DNA of 64,000 bases from Plazaster borealis (lineage: Eukaryota; Echinodermata; Asteroidea; Forcipulatida; Labidiasteridae). The notes under the pieces were generated by a model. That model worked only from the letters and a program-made list of their open reading frames with translations, did no database searches and had not been told where the DNA came from. Where the stretch lies: positions 22,496,822 through 22,560,821 of the forward strand of contig CM037473.1 of the NCBI GenBank assembly GCA_021014325.1, written 5' to 3'. How positions within the stretch are numbered: position 1 is the first letter of the stretch; each line of letters opens with the position of its first letter. Positions 45,458 to 55,955 of this stretch are shown piece after piece. A program made the position numbers and the translations under genes.

Positions 45458-45628
45458 ATGCAATGGCGTTCCATTATGGTTGCACTTGCAGTCATGATTG
45501 TGTTTATCATTGTAGTGCGCAGTTTAGGCCACTCCGGCGCGGTTCACAGTTTTAATTTTAACGAGCAATTTAACAGTAGGGTGCCAAGAGTCGGGCTGTA
45601 CAGGGGGGGGGGGAGCGGTCAACACTGA
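45458..45628 (+). CDS. Orphan ORF with a signal-anchor-like start (low confidence)
   Basis: The ORF opens MQWRSIMVALAVMIVFIIVV then RSLGHSGAVHSFNFNE, one hydrophobic segment behind a short basic start, as in type II membrane proteins such as Golgi transferases. It ends in a G-run (RGGGSGQH) before TGA. It lies directly after a cluster of GAAATTGCCGAATA repeats and near a MITE, and no continuing exon was recognised. Chance is a serious alternative. Confidence 0.15.
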   Translation: MQWRSIMVALAVMIVFIIVVRSLGHSGAVHSFNFNEQFNSRVPRVGLYRGGGSGQH

Positions 45629-46169
45629 CCGAAATAGTCTGAAACTATTAAATACCGTAAAAATCAGAGCGCGATTTTCCGCAAAAGTGCAGCGTCGGCT
45701 GCTGACATAAGCTGCTGCACGCACGAGTGCATTGGCTCAATTAGCGTAGCATGCTGGATAATTGGAAATAAACCCTATTAGCCAACCGCTGTTCGGCGAA
45801 CAAATTAGACATTTCTGGGTAAGAACTCATGTGTCATTTAAAAGGAACCAATTTTCAGGATAAACGATTGAAGATAATTCGCACTGCACTTTGAGATGTA
45901 GGCCTAAACAAATTGCCCTAGCCTAGGATTGTAAAACCGACCGTGAAATCTCTGTTAAGTGCACTGATTTTCATTTACAAACTCAGTGCATGGAGGACTC
46001 CTCCATGCTCAGTGATAGGTTTACAAGAACCAATGATAGGCCTATTCAACAAAACTATAAGAGAAAACAAAGGAAAAAAGGGAAACTATTCAATGAAACC
46101 TGAGATTGTGCTGGTAGGTTTACAGAAACCAAAATTATAAAATTAAAATTTGTTTTAAGAGAAATAATT

Positions 46170-46560
46170 TGACATAACTCACTTTTCCAGAGCGAAATTT
46201 AAAACATGACGTCATTGGATTTCAACAACTAGGCCTAATGAATCTTTACATTCCAATGAGGAATTTTTGGTCAATCAAAAGGTCAAATTTAAGGCCGTGT
46301 TGATTTAATTATTATTGAAAGTCAGTTGTGAACCGAAACATCCCCGTACAAAAATGTAGAGACCCATTTTTTTTTAGAATGATGTCATCAGAATGATGTA
46401 TTGGATTGGATGTTGACAAATTTTGCACTGGAAGGGTGTCGAATACAATGGAAATTTTCACCATCTTAACGTGAGGTAAGAGACTTGTAATTGTCCCCCA
46501 CTTATGAGGACTCTATCTATTGGAAAATGAGTACATCACAAAATTGAATTTGCCATTTCC
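46170..46560 (-). mobile_element. Family E element copy
   Basis: CACTTTTCCAGAGCGAAATT, ATGACGTCATTGGATTTCAA, CAAAAGGTCAAATTTAAGG, GTGAGGTAAGAGACTTGTAA and ATGAGGACTCTATCTATTGG follow the order seen in 54898-55801 reversed and forward blocks. Confidence 0.6.
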
Positions 46561-46659
46561 CTTCCTATTTTAAATATAAACCACAAGGGAAACTGATTTT
46601 CTTTTACAGATAACTATATTATGTTGCATAGATTATATTAATGGAATGCCTAATTTTTG

Positions 46660-46838
46660 CAGCATCTGTGTTGAGACGTATTGCGCGAATGACTGCCTTC
46701 GAGAGAGCATTCATCGAGTATTTCAAACCTAGATTCATTATGCGAGACCCATTAATGCGTGTAGACGAGGAAGCACTTATATTTTATTACCAACAGACGA
46801 TTAAGTTTCGAGCGGAATCCTTACGCAGTTGCGCCTGA
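46660..46838 (+). CDS. Possible terminal exon of an unrecognised plus-strand gene
   Basis: A pyrimidine-rich tract ending TTTTTGCAG leads into an open stretch that reads ASVLRRIARMTAFERAFIEY, then FKPRFIMRDPLMRVDEEALI and YYQQTIKFRAESLRSCA, before TGA. Composition and codon use look more protein-like than the surrounding AT-rich DNA. No family is recognised and no partner exon was found. It directly follows a repeat tail (about 46560-46590), so it may instead be chance or transposon debris. Confidence 0.2.
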
Positions 46839-47279
46839 AGTTAAGACGACTGTACTATTTAGTAATGGAATTTCGCACAATGGGAAAAAAGTTCAGTGCT
46901 TCCCAGTGGCAAAGTTGGAGTTCCGGGACAAACAATAATTGTTATATTAAATAGATTTGTTGTTTAGATGAACAGCAGTCATGTCATTCCAGTAGGTTGC
47001 CGATACAACGATTCTTTATGTGTGTATGTACGATACGCCCACGCTGGTCTTTACCCTCCGATGGCCTACCGGTCTGCAGCCAGTAGACCGAAAACACATT
47101 TTAGTTAATTACTTTTTTAGCAAAATAGTTGAAACCCTTTAAGTTCTATCCATAGACAGGCCCGATTGACATAGTCTATGACCCTATAGGCAGTGTGACT
47201 CATGGGCTCGGAATCTCCAGTTAGAAAACACTTTCTACATAGACTTGTGCACAAACAATTACTGCGGTTTTACAAGGGA

Positions 47280-48085
47280 AACATATCGTCAGCAATTTCA
47301 CGAAGGGCCAAAAAGTCCCCTGCGGCCAAATATGTCTGTTTCGAGAAAACCGCGTTTTAAGTTTAGCTAATTTTGAAACTACTAGTTGGTAGACTATTCG
47401 AAATTTAATCTTGGAATTTTTTACATGTCAGGGAAGAAGAGATCCTTAATCATACAAATCTGTTTCAATTTTGTCCCTAACGTGTTTAATTACTAAGTAA
47501 TTATTTAATTAACAAAATGTTCTCTTCGTGAAAACGTTACAAAACATGGTCTGCATGCAGCGCGTCGTGTATAAACTTTTTGGCTGTTCGTGAAAACGCA
47601 AAAGCCGGAGCACCCACTTTTGGCACCGTGCCAAGGGATAATTCCACGCGGTAGAGCAATACACTTTTCTGCACTTCGTGAAAACACAATATCAGGTGGT
47701 GCTTATTTTTGTCCTTTTAAGTTTTTGGCGCTTCGTGAAAACGCAATATCAGGTGGTGCTTATTTTTTGTCCTTTTAAGTTTTTGGCGCTTCGTGAAAAC
47801 GCAAAAGCCGGCGCGCTCATGATTGGCACTGTGCCATCTGTACAATCAACGTGGTAAGGTATACAAAAAATTTACAAAAAGGTTTTTGGCTCTTCGTGAA
47901 AATATAATTCCAGGTTCTTGAGGTTTTTGTCATTTATCAACTTAGCGTAATTAAGAAACAAGACAATTTTAAGACCTATAACTTCGTAAATAGTTAGATC
48001 CCGATCACCTAAGTCAAATCCACCCCAAAAATCAAAATTAGTTTTTTATCGATTTTTAAGGTTTTTGGCCCTTCGTGTACTAGGA
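47280..48085 (+). repeat. Interspersed TTCGTGAAAACG motif array, locus 2
   Basis: CTTCGTGAAAACGC-type motifs occur near 47524, 47588, 47673, 47731, 47789 and 47896, with diverged ends near 47298 (inverted) and 48067. Two adjacent units (about 47670-47790) are nearly identical; the other spacers differ. A TTGGCACCGTGCCAAG palindrome near 47620 and GCAGCGCGTCGTGTATAAAC near 47556 match locus 1 in reverse. Spacing is 50-110 bp. Confidence 0.75.
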
Positions 48086-48429
48086 TTGGTAGTGCACGTA
48101 AAAGAACCCAGAACACTTATCGTGGAAGAGTAGGGGTTTAACCCCGGTGTTTCTGGTTCACATTGCAAGCACCCTTATTTACAGGTTTCCTCAGGCTTGC
48201 ATGAGCTACAGTGATTAAGTTCACTTGTGAGGCATCCTTGGTTTCATTACCAGAAATATATAAGAATAATAACTGATTGTAGACCGCTTCGCTTTAAATG
48301 ATGCAAATTTAACTTTGTTGATTGTGTGAGTTATATCGGAACCAACCGATTCGACTAGCCACCGTCACATAAGTAATTGGCTGTCAAGTATTACCGCATC
48401 GCTTTATATAAAACACCAGTAGGGGCCTA

Positions 48430-48790
48430 CTATATCTAGATAGGTCACTTCTTGAAAATACTACGCTTCTAGATAGGTCACTTCGTGAAACGCAAAATGT
48501 CACACACGCGCCTGAACTGCGCGCGCTGTAGCACTTCGTATATCATTGGTAAAGTGGCGTATCTAGATAGGTCACTTCGTGAAATTTCAAAATGGCAAAT
48601 ATAGTGATACGTCGTTTATACTAATTAGTGTATTGCGAAACCATTACGTATAAGGAACTCAAACTTGCTGAAAATGTTAACAGTATTGAGTACATTAATA
48701 ATTTGTATACAAAATGATTTTCAAAAATGTGTGATTTTTTTTACAGATATTAGATAGGTCATTTCGTGGTATATACGAGCGACGAATTGC
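48430..48790 (+). repeat. TAGATAGGTCACTTCGTGAAA repeats
   Basis: Four occurrences (near 48436, 48470, 48561 and 48750) of AGATAGGTCACTTCGTGAAA, the last diverged. It shares the TTCGTGAAA core with the array at 47280-48085 but has a different lead-in. Confidence 0.65.
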
Positions 48791-50804
48791 AGCAGTGTTG
48801 TGGTACTTGTTGTACTGGTTTGAAGTCGTACTTGTACTTATCGGCCTAGGCTTATCCCCCCCAAAGTCACGTTGTTAGTCGACCTAATGTAGTCGGACTA
48901 TAAGTGCTTTTATTTTTTAGATACATCCCAATGTACGGAAGCCCTTCAGTGTCTCGTGTGCGTTCCTCTTTCACTCTCTCACTTCTGCGTGGACGTTTTT
49001 CTTTTTCACAATCGTTCATGTTTCTCTAGTGGTTCGCCCGCCAGTTAATTAAGTCGACGGTCTGCCGCAAGTGATCGACAATTGAAAGAGAAACACTACC
49101 TTGTAAAAGATAAAACACTACCACTGTGAAAGAGAAACACCACGAGAACATCACCACGTGCACTGTGCGAAAGACAAACACCTCCGTTTGAAAAAGAACG
49201 ACCCTGTATGGCACTAATGGGCTTCCGTATAATGCGCTTAATGACTCATGTCCCCATGCGAACTACTTGTGCTCGGCTATTGTAACTTTTTACTGGAGAA
49301 TGTCAAAGTTCTCAGTGAACTTGGATACGTGTACTCGCACCGTACTTGATGTGCAAGTACTCGAACTCCAATATAATTCAGCCACCTTTGTACTTGATGG
49401 TAGCCTTGGCACTCGGCCTAAAAGCACTTACTGCACTCCTTGCGGCATTCTCATCTGAAAAGTCTTTACGTCAAATGCTTTCGTTTTTTTATGAGAAAAA
49501 CGCATCGCCATATAGTAATACCGCGGTCTAGAACCATGTTTTGCTTTCCTCACAACATTGGCAGACAGACCCTAAAGTTGCTGTTGATACTGAACATAGA
49601 AAAATAGGAAGGTGATCTTCACCTCTAATCAGAACGATATTGAGTTGGTTGAAACATTCATCATGGTTCATTTTTAATGTAGGCTATTAATTCACCTACA
49701 CAATCTAGCATCAGGGTCGAGTTTACTGTGAAAACAAGTGGGACATTTTGGACTTGTTTGAAATTAAAGAGGGACTATAATGCTGGATGTTGTTTAATTT
49801 GCAGATCTTATCTTGATTTTATACGAACATCGCGGGTGTTCTGCAGGGTTGGTTGATCCCTAGGTGCTGCCACTCCTTAATTAATGAAAGATGCATTATA
49901 CGGTCATGTACAGGCGGTATCAATTACTATTTGCAAAACACGCAAAGCAGCCTCCATTTTAGAAAAAACCCAAAACAAGATCAAAGCTATAATAGTGGGG
50001 GAACTATATACATTTTTAAGCATCAGTAGATATAATGAATATTAACAACATGGTACTTTTGAAAACAACACTCTATTGCCGATTTACAAGTATTTTATGT
50101 TGATAAATCGTTAAAATGCTTCAACCGTAACTAGCAGAACAACCGTCTTTTAATGCAGATTACATAATTTACCACGTATAGTTTCTGTTATACGTTCTTT
50201 AAAAATACCCGTAAATTTGACGGTATATAGTTTGGAACCAACTAACCGTACCGAGGCCCTACTAAAAATGTCCAACCTGAGTGTAGGCTACCCGAGTCTT
50301 TCATGGAATGGTGCAACATAGAACACTTCCCTGGATACCCAAAGACCTTCCGGTTTAATGGAACTCGAAAATATGTACATGTGTAATTTTATAATGGCAT
50401 CGAATGAATATAGTCTGGTTTGCAACCTTAACATTTATACCCAATAAGACCTCGGACGTAGCCCACGGTTATAATTGAGATTGATCAATTTAATTTGGAC
50501 GCGAGTTTTCAATTTTCCTCTCACTAACTGCACTGGGCCTTCGTCATAAAATGAAATAATTGTTATGCTGCATATATGAATAGGGTTGAAAATATATGGC
50601 CACTAAAAAAGGCTTTATGGCGTGCTTCGTTCGTTCCCTGCAGTCATTCTTCGATTGCACTTTACATTATAAGATTAATGAGCAAAATTGCTCCCCGATA
50701 TTTGGTGAGTTGGAAATTGACACATCTTTTTAAATAAACTGTGTTATGATATAGACCAGATAACTTTATAACCTATGAATTGTAAACCCTCAAAAAGGGA
50801 CACA
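48791..50804. other. Intergenic DNA without recognised genes
   Basis: Short ORFs lack family features. 49320-49420 contains GTACTTG/CAAGTAC words. No TIR element ends were found. Confidence 0.35.
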
Positions 50805-51486
50805 ATAGACTGTCCAAGTCTCGCGCGTATCGGAACGAGAAAACACGTCAAACGAAGAACATTTTTTTCTCTGAAATCAAATCTTTGTTTTAAATTATAT
50901 TCAATGATATAGCCTGAACAACAAAAATACTCATGTTTATAAAATCAGCTTTAGCTTTTATGATAAATACACAAATAATGTGTTAATTATTATTGAAGCA
51001 AAATTAAAACTCTGGGACAAGGATGTATATTTGATCTTAACTTTTCAGAATCGCGAAGGTCACACGGGCGTAAAATTAACGCTTGACGCAGTTTGGACGC
51101 TGACGCCTCAACAACCATAGACTGCTATGAAAAGGTTTTACGTTGCAATTACAGCATCTGGCGATTATCATCGCGCATCCAAAACAAGCGTTTACATATA
51201 GTTTTGTGATCGGAGGTGAGCACAACATTTTTCATTTTGTGCAGCAACCGGAAACTGAGGTCAACTTTAATTCTCGGGTTTTCTTCGTTATATTGTTGAG
51301 TTGATTTTACTTTCCTATTTTGTTTAACTGAGTATAACATTGCCAACAACATATATTTTTCATGGTCATAAACCACGTTAAACTAAAATAATTGACAAAT
51401 CAAAATATTGCCCACGTAAATCTCCATGTGGTTGGGACCACAATGGTCCCGGAAGTTCGAATGTGCGCGAGACTTGCACAGTCTAT
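50805..51486. mobile_element. TIR element with ATAGACTGTCCAAGTCTCGCGC ends (682 bp)
   Basis: Left ATAGACTGTCCAAGTCTCGC and the complement of right GCGAGACTTGCACAGTCTAT match over about 20 bp with one change, continuing into GCG. A GGGACCACAATGGTCCC palindrome lies near the right end. The only ORF (51149-51376, minus, 75 codons) is not recognisable. Superfamily undetermined. Confidence 0.75.
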
Positions 51487-52084
51487 ATCAAAGTACGTTT
51501 ACCAACAATATAAAGTACATCGTGTATAAGAGTGGCTTGCATCAGCATTAGCTTTTAAAACCCACACACAAAATAGTAACCTAACCTTTTAAATTGTATC
51601 ACTCATTATACACCTCTTACACATTCTGGTCTTTTTTGTGTGTGTTATTTGATAAGCGGCAAATACTTTTATACTTCATACTGGCACCAGTTATCCTCTG
51701 TCTGTCAGTTGTTGTCTGCCTATAAGGGTAACGACAAAGAATGTGATTGTGGTATAGATATAATCTAAAAGCCCATCTGCTACCATTCAGTAACTGACTG
51801 TTCACCGTACTTTCAATTTACAGCGGTCTGACGTCATGGGCCGTGCTTGGGTTTAAATATATTTATTTTCAGATGATCGTGTGCGGAGCGTGGATGGAAT
51901 TAACTTTACAGTACACCATCAAAATTAACCGTAGTAATGGAAGTGGGTGATTTGGATACACTTGAGAGGGTCTACCATTAGTAAGTAATGATCTCAAATC
52001 AATCCAGATAAAGTATAAATATTATTCCATTTCGGATATAATTATACACATTGCACCAAATAGTCAGGGTTATTAATTATGCCA

Positions 52085-52646
52085 GGGCCCAATTTCATAG
52101 AGCTGCTTAAAGGCACTGAACACGTTTGGAAATTGTCACAGACCAGTGTTCTCACTAGGTGTATCCCAACATATGCATAAAATAACAAGCCTGTGAAAAT
52201 TTGGGCTCAATTGGTCATCGAAGTTGCAAGAAAATGATGAAAGAAAAAACACCCTTGTTGTACAAATTTGTGTGCTTTCAGATAGGAATAAAAACTTCTT
52301 GCAAGAAGTTTTTATTATTTTAGTGAGAAATTACCTCTTTCTCAAAAACTACGTTACTTCAGAGGGAGTCGTTTCCTTCAATGCTTTATACCATCAACAG
52401 CTCTCCATTGCTTGTTACCGAGTAAGTTTTTATGCTAATATTTCTTTTGAGTCTTTACCAAACGTGTACGATACCTTTAAGCACAAAAAGTAGCTAAGCA
52501 CAACCAAATTATGCTTACCAGAATATGGTTACCAGCCAAAATACCATTTTACATCCCCATCTTTGACTGGTATCCTGCAAATTTGTGCTTTGCACAGAAA
52601 TGGTTTGCAACATTGTCTGCTTGAGCAGCTCTATGAAATTGGGCAC
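52085..52646. mobile_element. Family F MITE, interrupted by a family C MITE
   Basis: GGGCCCAATTTCATAGAGCT at left and AGCTCTATGAAATTGGGC at right are inverted. The TTAA at its TGCTTAAGC was the target of the 52107-52480 insertion. Confidence 0.85.
52107..52480 (+). mobile_element. TTAA MITE, family C, nested
   Basis: TTAA duplicates at 52107-52110 and 52477-52480. The left TIR is AGGCACTGAACACGTTTGG; the right is CCAAACGTGTACGATACCT. The central palindrome AACTTCTTGCAAGAAGTT matches the 10327 and 63201 copies. Confidence 0.9.
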
Positions 52647-52726
52647 AGGTTACAGCCCAGTTCCAATTTCATGTACAGCTGGTCTCCGTTTCCCAAAGTT
52701 GCCACGATTGATCTTTTATCAGCGGT

Positions 52727-52875
52727 CGGCTTTAGTGGCTTCTTCCCTGTCTTTCACCTCTGTGGACCGCGGTTCACATCCCACTTAGGAGAGGAGACTC
52801 TAGCTTGGGTTTTCAGTCCTTACCTGATTCTGTGTAGTTTTTCCCTGTCTGTGTTTTCTCCCATATCTAAAAGTT
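52727..52875 (+). mobile_element. Type-2 SINE fragment
   Basis: TCTTTCACCTCTGTGGACCG, GGTTCACATCCCACTTAGGA and GGGTTTTCAGTCCTTACCTG follow the type-2 head and body. The tail is missing. Confidence 0.6.
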
Positions 52876-54897
52876 GATTAAACATCTTCTCTGCACAGTT
52901 ATCGGATATCCAATTCGGATACGGAAAACAAATTCAAAGAGTAACGCCACAACACAGGTCTCCATTGACAACTCATCTTAAAGATGTACCTTGGTTTAAT
53001 AAATCGGGCCCTGGGTTAACAAAAAAGTTACCAAGCTTATAGCAGAAAGAACATGTTACCAGCCAAAATAGTTTACAGTGTGATTGGTTGCCTGGTATTT
53101 TTTACCAAGAAATTCGACATGGTGAACACGTGGACAAGACTTTCGATTAACAAAGAAGAAAACAACGAGGGACAAAGGAAATCTAATCATAGAATCGCCA
53201 AACCAAACGGACATAGATTCTACATAACGATGGCATTATACACTAGCAGAGTCAAAAGGGTTTATAAAAAGGTGTCAATTATTTAATTATCCACAGAAAT
53301 AAATCACGCAAGCGTTTGTCCAGCTATAGCCCATCTCTAACGTTGCTAGGGAAACGAGGCAGTTACAAAAGAAGCGAATGTGTTGCTAACGGTCAAGCGG
53401 TTTTTCAACGTAGAACTTGATATTTGCAATTAGTAGATTAAAATGCATCCGTAGAAACACTATGGGAGATTGACAGGGAGGCTCAAGGCCCGACACCATT
53501 GCAGATTAATTATGCACCAAGGACAGCACTTCTGATAACCTCGGAAAAATCAATGATTTCACGATCCCTGTGTAGGCCTACAAAGCCAGAAACCGAATGC
53601 TATTATAATATGTGCTAGCCATTATGACTAGAACTTAGAAGTATGAACGATAATAAGAGAATGATTTGGGCCACATTAATAACTATAAACCGTAATTTCA
53701 CTGATTATTTGAGAGTTTTGTAGTTTTTATAAAACGTAATTTTCCTTGAAATTCGGGTATTCAAAATTGTATTTCCTTGACTTGGGTAAGTAATTCACAC
53801 GGTGATGTTTCTCTAGAGGATTGGTACTATGTATGAAATTTGTTTATATATATTTTTTTCATTTTGGACGATACCGTAATACGAGCAGAGGCCGTCCAGG
53901 GAAGGGCAAAATTAAAACATAACTGCCATCAAAAAAGATTTACGCTTTCAAATAAGTGATGGAAGCAATAGATTGTGTTTTTAATAAATATTGCCAATGT
54001 TTTGTCTTCAAAGCTGAGATTGGCCACTCTCATCAGTTAATGTTTCAGGAAGATTGGAGTCTTGTAATTCCACTCACTTTCGAGATACCATTGTCGATAT
54101 AGACTATAGACTGATAGATTGATCGTGCCGTAGTCGGGAGAAACAGTGGTGTGAAGGACATTACTGGATAATTTATACCATAGCGGGACCTAACGTGCGG
54201 CGAGGGTTTCCCTCTACAGTTCCACGAAATACTGAGCGTCATGTGATCTGTCTTTCAACAGAAGGAGACTGAAACTTGGTTTACCAGATTGAACTTACCT
54301 TTTTGAATAATTATTTGACATGGATTATTCTTTTTGACACATAAGATTATTAGTAAAACTAGAAAATTTAATTGGGCGGTTATTACAGGTAAATATTTAG
54401 ACCAGTAAAATATTATGTAGGCCTAGTATCATTTCATCCCTGGTTTCTTCATTATGCACTGTCGACAATCTGATGATGATTCACACAATGACCACTAAAG
54501 TTGTGATATAATCAGATCACCGTAGGTCAGACGATGTTTATTGGTGTTGACATTGACAGCAAAACCGTGCAACATTTTCATGTATAAAAATATGTTTTGA
54601 AATTGGCATATCATATTGTAGGTCAGTCACAAAGTCAATATTGCAGTCTTAAGCCTTCATAATAGAGCTTTATATTACCGTGGATCTCGCCCCGTTTAAT
54701 GGGAATCAAAATCGGGGGTTGGAAAATATTTGTCGATCGAAAACAAACGACGGCAAGATAAGTAACATCTATTTTTACTTTCTTTATTTTCAAACACAGG
54801 CTTTCAAAATCTCGTGGGACCTTACTTACAGTAAATAACATATGGAACACAATATTTTCAAAGTCAACAATGCTCATTACCTCCAAATTCTCTATCC
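52876..54897. other. Intergenic DNA without recognised genes
   Basis: A family F remnant (GTTACCAGCCAAAATA) lies near 53055. Otherwise no exon or element end was found. Confidence 0.35.
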
Positions 54898-55801
54898 GTA
54901 AAGAGGGGCTCTAATGTCAAGTTCAGTTTTGTGATTCACTCATTTTCCAGTGGCCAGAGTCCATATGAAAATGGGGGAAAAACTTAGAAGTCTCTAACCT
55001 CGCATTAAAACGGTGTAAAATGCCACTGTGTTTGATACCCTTTAAAGGGTTTGGGTACTTTTTGTACGACACAAAACACAATGTCCATAGATTAACATTA
55101 AACTTACACGATTTGAAGATAAAGATGGTAAAAAGCTTCCCTTAAAATATGACTTGCTGAGGTGCTGTAGTTTTTGCGAAATGAGTGAAACAATGTCACG
55201 AAAATAATTTTCGTCTCAGGAGACGAACAACATTTTAGCATGTACAACGTATTTACCAGTACTGGTATTTACGCGACTCACCTGAAAACATCGCTCTGTG
55301 ATTTTCATTTTTTTTTCTCTCAAAAACTTGACGACTAATGAAGCTGAAACTTCTACAGGTAAATTATATTACATACATCTTCATTCACAGTGAGTAGGGA
55401 TTCAAATCATGTTAAAAAAATTGATCAACAAAAGGTACCCAAACCCTTCAAGTATTTTGTCAAAACCCAAATACGTTCGATGACGTCACACTTCAAATAG
55501 TGGTCTGTACGTTTATGCACGGAACTCTTTTAGTTCATCCCTTAATTATGATGATACTCAATTAAACAGCATTGGATTTGACCTTTTGACTAGCACAACA
55601 AAATCCTCTTTGTAATGTACAGACCTTTGTTTGTTCGATGACGTCACGTTTAATATTTCGCTATGAAAGAGTATCAGATTTTTTTTACACCGTTTTAACG
55701 TGAGGTTAGAGAGTTGTAAACATTTCCCAAATCTCATGAGGAATCTATCTATTAAAAAAAGAGTGCATCAACAAAATGAATTTGACATTGAAGCTCTTTA
55801 A
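54898..55801. mobile_element. Family E TIR element, interrupted by another MITE
   Basis: Left end TAAAGAGGGGCTCTAATGTC and the complement of the right end GACATTGAAGCTCTTTAA are inverted, and similarity continues inward. The interior has two GATGACGTCAC blocks. A second copy starts at 63568. The 55042-55451 insertion splits it. Confidence 0.8.
55042..55451. mobile_element. MITE with AAGGGTTTGGGTACTTTTTG ends, nested
   Basis: TIRs AAAGGGTTTGGGTACTTTTT and CAAAAGGTACCCAAACCCTT are flanked by TTAA (left) and TCAA (right, probably mutated TTAA). A TTCGTCTCAGGAGACGAA palindrome is at the centre. The intact family E copy at 63568 lacks it, confirming insertion. Confidence 0.85.
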
Positions 55802-55955
55802 TCGTTGGGGTGAATGGCCTATGCCCTCCATGCATTAATTTCCCAAATCTCATGAGGAATCTATCTATTAAAAAAATAGTGCATCAACAAAATGAATTTG
55901 ACATTGAAGCTCTTTAATCGTTGGGGGTGAATGGCCTATGCCCTCCATGCATTGT
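55724..55955 (+). repeat. 116-bp tandem duplication at the end of a family E element
   Basis: The block from CCCAAATCTCATGAGGAATC through GGCCTATGCCCTCCATGCAT occurs twice with period 116 and only two or three differences. It spans the right TIR plus flanking DNA, so it arose after insertion and is recent. Confidence 0.9.

Noticed and set aside
47520..47900. CRISPR-like array (repeats with differing spacers)
   Set aside because: Repeats are short and variable, spacing is irregular, the genome is an animal's, and no cas genes are present.
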